Shown piece after piece: positions 57,726 to 64,000 of a DNA stretch of 64,000 nucleotides; the stretch's first letter is position 1, and the number at the start of each line of letters is the position of its first letter. A program made the translations under genes and the position numbers. This DNA is from Dryocosmus kuriphilus. Its lineage: Eukaryota; Arthropoda; Insecta; Hymenoptera; Cynipidae. The notes under the pieces were generated by a model, which saw nothing but the letters and a program-made list of their open reading frames with translations, was not told where the DNA came from and searched no databases. The stretch is taken from positions 255,599,989-255,663,988 of the forward strand of contig CM076190.1 of the NCBI GenBank assembly GCA_038277395.1, in the 5' to 3' direction.

Positions 57726-59695
57726 TTTTAAGTTATCACTATTTTTTAATTAATTTCACATCTTGATAATTTAACTCCTTTATGGTGAATATTAAGAAAC
57801 TTTGTTGAAATTTTAACTGTTACATTTTTTTTTTTCGAAATTTGGAAATTAGAGTTTTAAAAAAATTCCTTTTTTTTTATTGATAATAGTTGAAACATTT
57901 TTAGTTAAAAAATAATATTTCTTGGTTTAACTCAACTATAATACTTTGTTTTGAGAATTCATCTTTCGAAATTGAAGTTTCAACTATTTTGTTAAACATT
58001 CGTTTTCTCCAGTTATGAATTCAAAAGTTCCATTTAAAGTAATTTTTTTTGGTGAAAAAGTCAACTATTTTTTATTCAAAATTAATCATTTTTGTTCAAA
58101 ATTTGTGTGTCCTGTTGATCGACCATTTTTTTAAGGTGTTATTGTTTATGTAAGTTTCAAATATGTTGTTTGAAAGTAAATTTTTTTTGTTCAAAATTTC
58201 TCTATCCTGCTTGAAAATTCAATCGTTTTATTAAAAACTTTTTTCATTATTCATAATTCAATTATTTTCGGTTGGAAAGATTGTTTTGTCTCAAGTCAAT
58301 TTCAACGTTTTTCTTTGAGAATTCATCCTTTTTAGATGGAAAATCTACTATTTTGTTAAAAATAGGTCTTTCATAATTAAAAATTAGTTCATACTGGTTG
58401 AAGTTCCTTGAAAAACTTAGACTAAAATTCTTTTTTTTTTCTTCAAATATAACTACTTTGAATGAGGTTCACTTTTTATGTTTGAAATTCAACTTTTTTA
58501 AAAATTCCTTTTCTTTGATTGACAATAACTGAAATATTTTTGATTGAAAAATAGCATTTTTTGGTTTAAGTCAACTGCAATATTTTTGTTTGAGAATTCA
58601 TCTCTTGAAATTTAAAATCCAACTATTTTTTTTAAATTATTCTGTTCTAGTTAAAAATTAAACTTATCCGATGAAAATGACTTTTTTTTTTGTTGAAAAT
58701 ATAACTATTTTCTATTGGAAACTCATTTATTTTATTTAAAGTTTTTTTATGGAGAATCCAAATATATTGGTTCAAAGTTAATTGTTTTTTTTTTTAATTT
58801 ATCTTTCTTGGGTGGAAGTTCAATTTTTTTTTTTATGAAAATTTCCTTTTATCGGTTTATGATTCAACTATTTTTGGTTGAAAAAAACTTTTTTTGCCTA
58901 AAGTCAATTTCAACATTTCTATTTGAGAAGTCACCTTTTTTAGTTGACGAATCTACTATTCTGTTCAAATTAGATCTTTTCTTAGTTAAAAATTATTTGA
59001 AATTAGTTAAGAAACCTACTTAAAAATATTTTAAAATTAAATTCACTTTTTTGTTGATTACTTAAGCTTTTTAATAAAAATTCAGATGTTTTGTTTGAAA
59101 TTTCAACTGTTTTATTTTGAGTGGAAAAGTTGGAAATCCAGCTATTTTTTTGAAATTTGAACTGTTACTTTTTCATTGGAAAGTCGGCAATTCAACTATT
59201 TTTTGGAAAATATGTTTTCTTTGATTTTTTCGCTGTGGCTCATTTTTGTTTGGTTAAAAATTGAACTATTTTGTTGAAAATCAATTTTTTGGAGAAATTC
59301 CATCTTTCTTGTGTAAAAATTCCACTATTTTATTGAAAGCTTTTTGTTTTTTTTTTTAGTTAATGCTTCAAGTATTTTGGGTTGAAAAATAATCTGGGGA
59401 TTCGAGGATTCGCTTTTTTTAAGTTGAAAAGTCAACTATTTTCTTAAAAAGTGGCCCCTTTTTACCTAAAAAGTAAAGTATTCCGTTAAAGATTAATTTT
59501 TTGCTGTTAAAAATATAACTAATTTATTATAAAAAATTCGCTTTTATTGTTGAAAATGTAACTTTTTTCTATTAAAAATTCTAATATTTTTGTAGAAATT
59601 TTAAGTGTTACATTTTTGTTTAAAAAAGTTCCTAAGTTCAAATATTTTTTGGAAAATTCGAACCTTTATGTTAGAATTATTATATTGAAAATGAA
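57726..59695. repeat. AT-rich 'ttcaactatttt' repeats of unit 3
   Basis: Direct orientation, resembling 34456-36240 and 37856-38850. No genes seen. Confidence 0.8.
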
Positions 59696-60588
59696 AGGCA
59701 TGAAAAATGTTCAAGTAATTGTTTAATATTCATTATTGTTGTCAGATAAGTGGATATACTTAGAATACCGAATATAAAATTCCCACTAAAATAGTCACGT
59801 GAGAGAATGTAAAATATGTATGTAGAAAATTCAGAACGTATTAAAACTTGAACGCCCTCTTCCTGTCAATCTAGAACACACGGGAGTCACATCCATGTAT
59901 GTGGCCAGGGTCCACTTGAATCTCTGATGAGGCGACATGTTTACATTTATCCGCGTCTTTTGTAAACTTCGAATACGAGCTTATTTGGCTCGTGTTCGGA
60001 TGAGAGAGAGATTCCTAACCTCAAAATTAGTTACAAAAAGGTTTATAATTTACGTAGATAGAAGAAACTGATTTTATTTGGGTTCATTAAATCCCTGAGT
60101 GCATAATCCGCTGTAGCAAATCAACGCAAGGACAGCTGAAAATTGATTTGACCCTCTATTCACATCTTATCTGAGTGGTCTTTAGTAATAATTAAGAATA
60201 TTTATTATTTTGTAACCAGCCAAATGAACGGTTGCCATAGATATAAATATATCATACACTAGCTAAATATTAGTAAATATTTTTTATAAAACTGTACTCT
60301 AGCTTAATGATCTTGCATCACGTAAATAATTATGTACTCATATACTGCATATGGGGCACACTGTCCTAGGGCCCAAATGGACTCGAAATGAGATTATTAT
60401 CCACTTTTCAGTTATCTTTTTGGCCGCAAATCTATCCATCGATAAAATTTTAGGATAGCAAGAAACTCTGGGCTTTTCTGTGATTGTTAAATGAGACGTT
60501 TCCTTATATATGACATTAAATGTACGTAACTTGCACAAAATATATACATCTATGTAGATATATATTCATACAAAATTTGGACATTTCC
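59696..60588. other. Conserved 3' flank of gene copy 3
   Basis: Matches 18611-19398 including the block at 59860-60010 that is absent from unit 2, and the CACGTG core near 59797-59802. The AATAAA signal is not preserved. Confidence 0.7.
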
Positions 60589-61000
60589 CTAGCATTCTAT
60601 GTCTCGAAATCTTGATATTCCAGCTGGCACTTGAGGTACTAAATCTGCACTTTCGATAACACCCCCTCCGTCTGGTCTTACTATAAAAATGCGGTATTCA
60701 TCGCTTTCCGGAACGGGAACAACAGGACGATATGGTCTATAAGAAAAAGCTTTAAAATGTTTCGTTCGTAAACGTAGTTCAACAGTGCTTGAAGGAAGAT
60801 TATGTTGATTTGTCGGTTGATAACACCAGCTCTTAGGCGCGGTATTATAAAATCTTGACAAGTTGGAGGAGGTGGTTGCCCGTCTTGCGAGGAATACACC
60901 CAGTAGGGTATGTTATTGATTTGGGTGATAACTCCTTTATGAGAAGAGGCATCCCCCATTGTTACTTTAATTTGTTTTGAATCAACATCTCCACCAGCAC
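60589..61000 (-). pseudogene. Copy 3 of the secreted-protein gene, exon 2, frameshifted
   Basis: The acceptor (attag at 61001-61005) is preserved. The first part reads AGG, QIKVTMGDAS, IPYWVYSSQDG; the frame then breaks between about 60862 and 60900. The rest (60589-60861) reads SSTVELRLRTKHFKAF, YRPVVPVPESDEYRIFIVRP, VPAGISR, ending in TAG. Similarity to copy 2 is low (roughly a third of residues) but in register, so this is an old, diverged paralog about 14 residues shorter. It is most simply a pseudogene; a sequencing error is possible because only one frame change is seen. Exon 1 was not found and may be beyond the right edge or replaced by mobile DNA. Confidence 0.7.
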
Positions 61001-61005
61001 CTAAT

Positions 61006-61520
61006 TACGTAAGAGAGAAGTACAAATTAATGTATAAGTGATGTTCTATTATTTCGTCAGAATATTTATAAGTATGTGTAAACATTTGTTAAGTAAAATA
61101 AAACTCTGCGATCAAATTTGGACCAATAAAACTAAAAACTTGAAAAGGCTTCTAGCATAATTCAAAGAAGGAAAACAAAAAAAGTGGAGTGAAAAGGAAG
61201 GCGACCAATCAATCCCCCTCCTTCTTTTTCTTTCCCTCGTCTTCTTTTGCGTCTACTTTGGTTAAAAACCCAACCAAAATCCAATTACGAAATATGCCAA
61301 CATATCAGAGTTCATGCAGCACCTTTATCAAGGCAGGCAAAAAACAAATTATAAATAAAAATAATATCACCCAGCCAGTCCTCTGAGGTCCACACGATAT
61401 TCCATCTTTGAGACCTGACTAAGTAATAAGAAAGTAACAGGCGCAATAAAAAACCTTATACCTGACAAGGTATGAAAGCAAGCACGCATTGACCCAGATG
61501 TGAAGACCGCTAACACAAAA
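61006..61520. other. Intronic/intergenic sequence beside copy 3
   Basis: AT-rich, no similarity to the flanks of copies 1 and 2 beyond the first bases. Part of it may be the 3' UTR of the Penelope-like element. No gene seen. Confidence 0.5.
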
Positions 61521-61525
61521 GCAAA

Positions 61526-61935
61526 TTAAAATCCAGAAAAATAAAGAGAAAGAAAGGAACTCATGGCATTTAAGTTATAAATATAATCAATCATACCATC
61601 AGAACAACCATTTAATTTATCTAAATGAGTCCTTAAATTTACAGATAACTCCTGCTGCTTTTTAATGCAAAGCATTTCCATGAACTCTCTCTTACTCTTA
61701 TTGTTCTCTTAATGCAAAATCTGAACACCATACCAATCAAAAAAACATTCAGCACATTCCTTAGTATGTCTAGCAAGAACACTGCGATTAGAACGTTTCA
61801 AGCGTACACCATTCTTAGGTTTCTCCACCCTAGTATTAAGAAGTCTACCAGTCTCTCCCACATAAGCTATTCCACGCTTCTAGCGAATAATTTTATAAAC
61901 TACCCTAACCTTTTCAAACATTTCCAAACGATCTC
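61526..61935 (-). pseudogene. Penelope-like GIY-YIG endonuclease fragment
   Basis: In a different frame from the RT: VVYKIIR, stop, KRGIAYVGETGRLLNTRV (the YVG-T-R part of a GIY-YIG fold), VLARHTKECAECFFDW, and after another stop KREFMEMLCIKKQQELSVNLRTHLDKLN. Two in-frame stops. The nuclease would cut target DNA for priming. Confidence 0.75.
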
Positions 61936-62033
61936 TGCCAACATTTGTGAATAGGTACATTTTAAAAGGAACTCAAAAGATTGTATGGATCTTAAATTTT
62001 CTCGACATAAATTGAATAGTTTTTAAAGTTTGA

Positions 62034-62600
62034 TCAAATATGGAAGAACGAAGCTATTAGAGACCTAAACTCTCTCTGTTCTTGTGGAGTATCAGATACT
62101 AACCAGTTGTTATGGTTGCTCTCAATTTGTTCAGTTCTGCATTTTTTATATTTCTCAATCAAATTTTGTGGGTAATGATTCAAAAACATTGTCTTCCTAA
62201 CCATGTTGAAATTCTGTGTGTGAAATGACTCATGGGAAAAACCAATAGCTCTGTCAGACCACCCCATAGTTACCGATATTTTATTTTGCATAGGATGTTC
62301 AGAAAAAAAGTTTAAATTTCTATCTGAATAGCTACTTTTTCTAATCCAGTTACCAATAATACTCCCATCTGGAAGCCTTGTTAACTCTAAATCCAAAAAA
62401 CTAATTTTGTTATTTTGCTCAATCTGATGTGTGAATTCAAGTTTCGGATGAAAACTGTTAAAGGCCTCAACTATCCTTTTTAGCTCATTTAAAGGAACGC
62501 ACAAGAAAATATCATCTACCAAACGAGAGTAAAAGAGAACATCAAAATTGAGCTTTTGAAGAGCAAAATTCTCCAAATCCTCCATTACATATTCTGCCAA
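62034..62600 (-). pseudogene. Penelope-like RT fragment (188 codons open)
   Basis: Begins in EYVMEDLENFAL, continues FYSRLVDDIFLCVP (catalytic V-D-D with the usual Y-V-D-D replaced by L-V-D-D), LEFTHQIEQNNKISFLDLEL, and NFFSEHPMQNKISV. These are hallmark blocks of the Penelope RT and thumb. Upstream, to about 62700, SLIGSLISLTL is the decayed version of the SPISP-type motif. Confidence 0.88.
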
Positions 62601-62815
62601 AGTCAGGGAAATCAGAGAACCAATGAGAGAAACAAACTTTTGTTTATAAAAGACTCAATGGAATTTAGAATAAATTGGAGTTCATAATAAACTTTAGAAA
62701 CTGTTTTGGATCCAATCGAGTGCGTACTTAAATTTTATCCCATATACATATTAACAATATATATTTCAACTAAATCCAAAGGTATGTTTAGAAATATTCT
62801 CTTTTTTTTAAGGGT

Positions 62816-64000
62816 GGAGGAAATGCAATTCTGCACGACGTGCGGCGCTTCCATGTTAGACTTCTTCTCCACGCCCGGCGCACAAGAGATCACGCGAGTG
62901 AGATCCCCAGTGAGGAAGGAGGCGAGTTGTCAGATTAGGCCTGCCCACTAAAACTTCCTTCCTTTCGTTCTTGGCATTGATCCCCCCGGAAACCGCTTTC
63001 GCATTACTGCAGGGTGTGCCATTTTTTATGCTTTCTAGAATCTTCCGATGGCCTGCTGTCCTAAGGTTTCCTCCTGGCTTTTGCCGGAGGGCTGGGAATT
63101 GCCAGGTTTTGTCATTCCGCCACCATGTGTCCCTTCTCGTAGCAACTTCGGCAGCATTTGCTGCAGTCTTCCGCTGTACACTCGCGAGCGACGTGTCCCA
63201 GAGTGTGACATCTTTAACGCTGGGTTTCAGCACTATGCGCCTTCACCCGGCTGTTCACTCACCCAACCTTCAGTCGGGCCGCCTTTTGCAGCTTGGTAGC
63301 AGCGGCCGCATCCAGCTCAACAAAAGCTAGGATGCAGGCTTTGCTGCTCCTCTTGGTGAGAGCCACCATTGGAGGAGAGCCAATCTGTTCTCCCAAGACC
63401 ACCTTCGCCGCTGTCTCCACGTCGGCTACCTCCGTAGTCTCGTCTAACTCGTAGACTACGATTTGTGTCCTTGGGACTAGGTGTCGGACACACCCGCTTT
63501 GTCCAAAGGCCTTCGAGGTGGCATCCCCGAAATGTTGCCGCTCTTCCGCCTTGGCGGCAACCTCAATGAGTCTATTACCCGTCCTCGTCTGCTGGATCGC
63601 CTTGACGTTTACGCCATGGTCTTCCGGCTTTACCATCTTTTGGATGTCATTCAGAACATCCGCATACTTCATCCCTGAGGCTGGCGTAATCTTCATGGTC
63701 TCCCGGGAGATTCTCTTCCTCTTCTTTCTGGGGGCTCCTTGCCCCTTATCGAGTGCATTGTCCTTTAATTGGACCACTTCCTCCTCAGGTTCCTTCACCA
63801 CCTGCTTCCTCTCCTTCTTGCTTCTTCTCCTGGTAACCCTAGATCAGGCGACACCTTGCTGGGTTCTGGTCTTTTTTAGGGCCGGCTTCTCGGCTCTGGA
63901 TACGCTGGGCGGGCTGAGGGCCCTTTCTCTCTCCTGCTTGCGCGTCTCCGTCCGCTTCCTCCCATCAGATTACGCGGTCTCCACTGCGGTCTCCTGTGCT
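62816..64000 (-). mobile_element. R1-like LINE, gag (ORF1) fragment running off the right edge
   Basis: Minus-strand, GC-richer than the rest of the window. Only ORF1 and a little following sequence are present; the Penelope-like fragment replaces the downstream part. Confidence 0.75.
63100..64000 (-). pseudogene. R1-like ORF1 (gag with zinc knuckles), broken
   Basis: Open block 63259-63801 includes the gag-type domain (YADVLNDIQKMV, LVPRTQIVVYELDETTEVADVE, KACILAFVELDAAAATKL). After frame changes, CHTLGHVAREC (C-x4-H-x4-C) and CCRSCYEKGHMVAE (C-x2-C-x4-H with the last Cys codon now TGA) are eroded CCHC knuckles at about 63110-63220. This arrangement is usual for ORF1 proteins of the R1/jockey group. 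A TGA just upstream of 63801 is a further lesion. Confidence 0.8.

Larger units (their letters stand above)
61526..62815 (-). mobile_element. Penelope-like element fragment (RT plus GIY-YIG)
   Basis: Minus-strand remnant with an RT C-terminal half and a GIY-YIG nuclease, the combination that defines Penelope-like elements. The 5' part of the RT is missing and the sequence joins the R1-like gag near 62815. Stops and frame changes make it inactive. Confidence 0.85.

Noticed and set aside
62706..63678. Plus-strand open frames over the R1-like gag (62971-63330, 63048-63299, 63481-63678)
   Set aside because: The minus strand carries gag and CCHC motifs; the plus-strand frames are antisense shadows.
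1..64000. tRNA, rRNA, riboswitch or bacterial-type regulatory features
   Set aside because: None seen on reading both strands; the content is eukaryotic repeat DNA.

Overview
The window looks like one stretch of a repeat-laden arthropod nuclear genome, most likely an insect and possibly a wasp. That is an inference. It rests on the mix of elements (mariner, a second Tc1/mariner-group transposon, several APE-type non-LTR retrotransposons including an R1-like gag, and a Penelope-like element), on very AT-rich degenerate tandem repeats, and on a small spliced secretory gene with a TATA box. I see no bacterial operons, rRNA, tRNA or CRISPR.

Layout. 1-3.1 kb: minus-strand LINE of family A, running off the left edge. 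3.1-6.1 kb: decayed plus-strand LINE of a different clade (C). 6.75-11.0 kb: a DNA transposon with long inverted ends rich in AGGTCA motifs, its transposase interrupted by a mariner at a TA site. 11.0-18.6 kb: AT-rich tandem repeats around a LINE B fragment. 18.6-21.7 kb: the first, broken copy of a small secreted-protein gene with its flanks. 21.7-27.3 kb: nearly full-length LINE A1 with a 16-bp target-site duplication. 27.8-31.8 kb: A2, a tandem duplicate of most of A1 plus its 3' flank. 32.2-34.5 kb: another LINE B fragment. 34.5-38.9 kb: AT-rich repeats. 38.9-45.05 kb: second copy of the small gene, apparently intact, with two exons about 4.9 kb apart; the intron holds a satellite of about 15 monomers of ~155 bp. 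44-57.7 kb: dispersed composite repeats, a 418-bp foldback element and a GC-rich structured insert. 57.7-61 kb: third gene copy (frameshifted) and flanks. 61.5-62.8 kb: Penelope-like fragment. 62.8-64 kb: R1-like gag fragment running off the right edge.

The main host signal is a tandem segmental triplication with a period of about 20-21 kb. Each unit carries AT-rich repeats, a conserved 3' flank and exon 2 of one gene on the minus strand. Copy 2 encodes a predicted 172-residue protein with a signal peptide; copies 1 and 3 carry disabling changes. I do not recognise the family. Comparing units gives an order of events: unit 2 keeps a pre-insertion site for LINE A1, so A1 came after the unit duplication, and the A1/A2 tandem duplication came later still. 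Almost everything else is mobile or satellite DNA.
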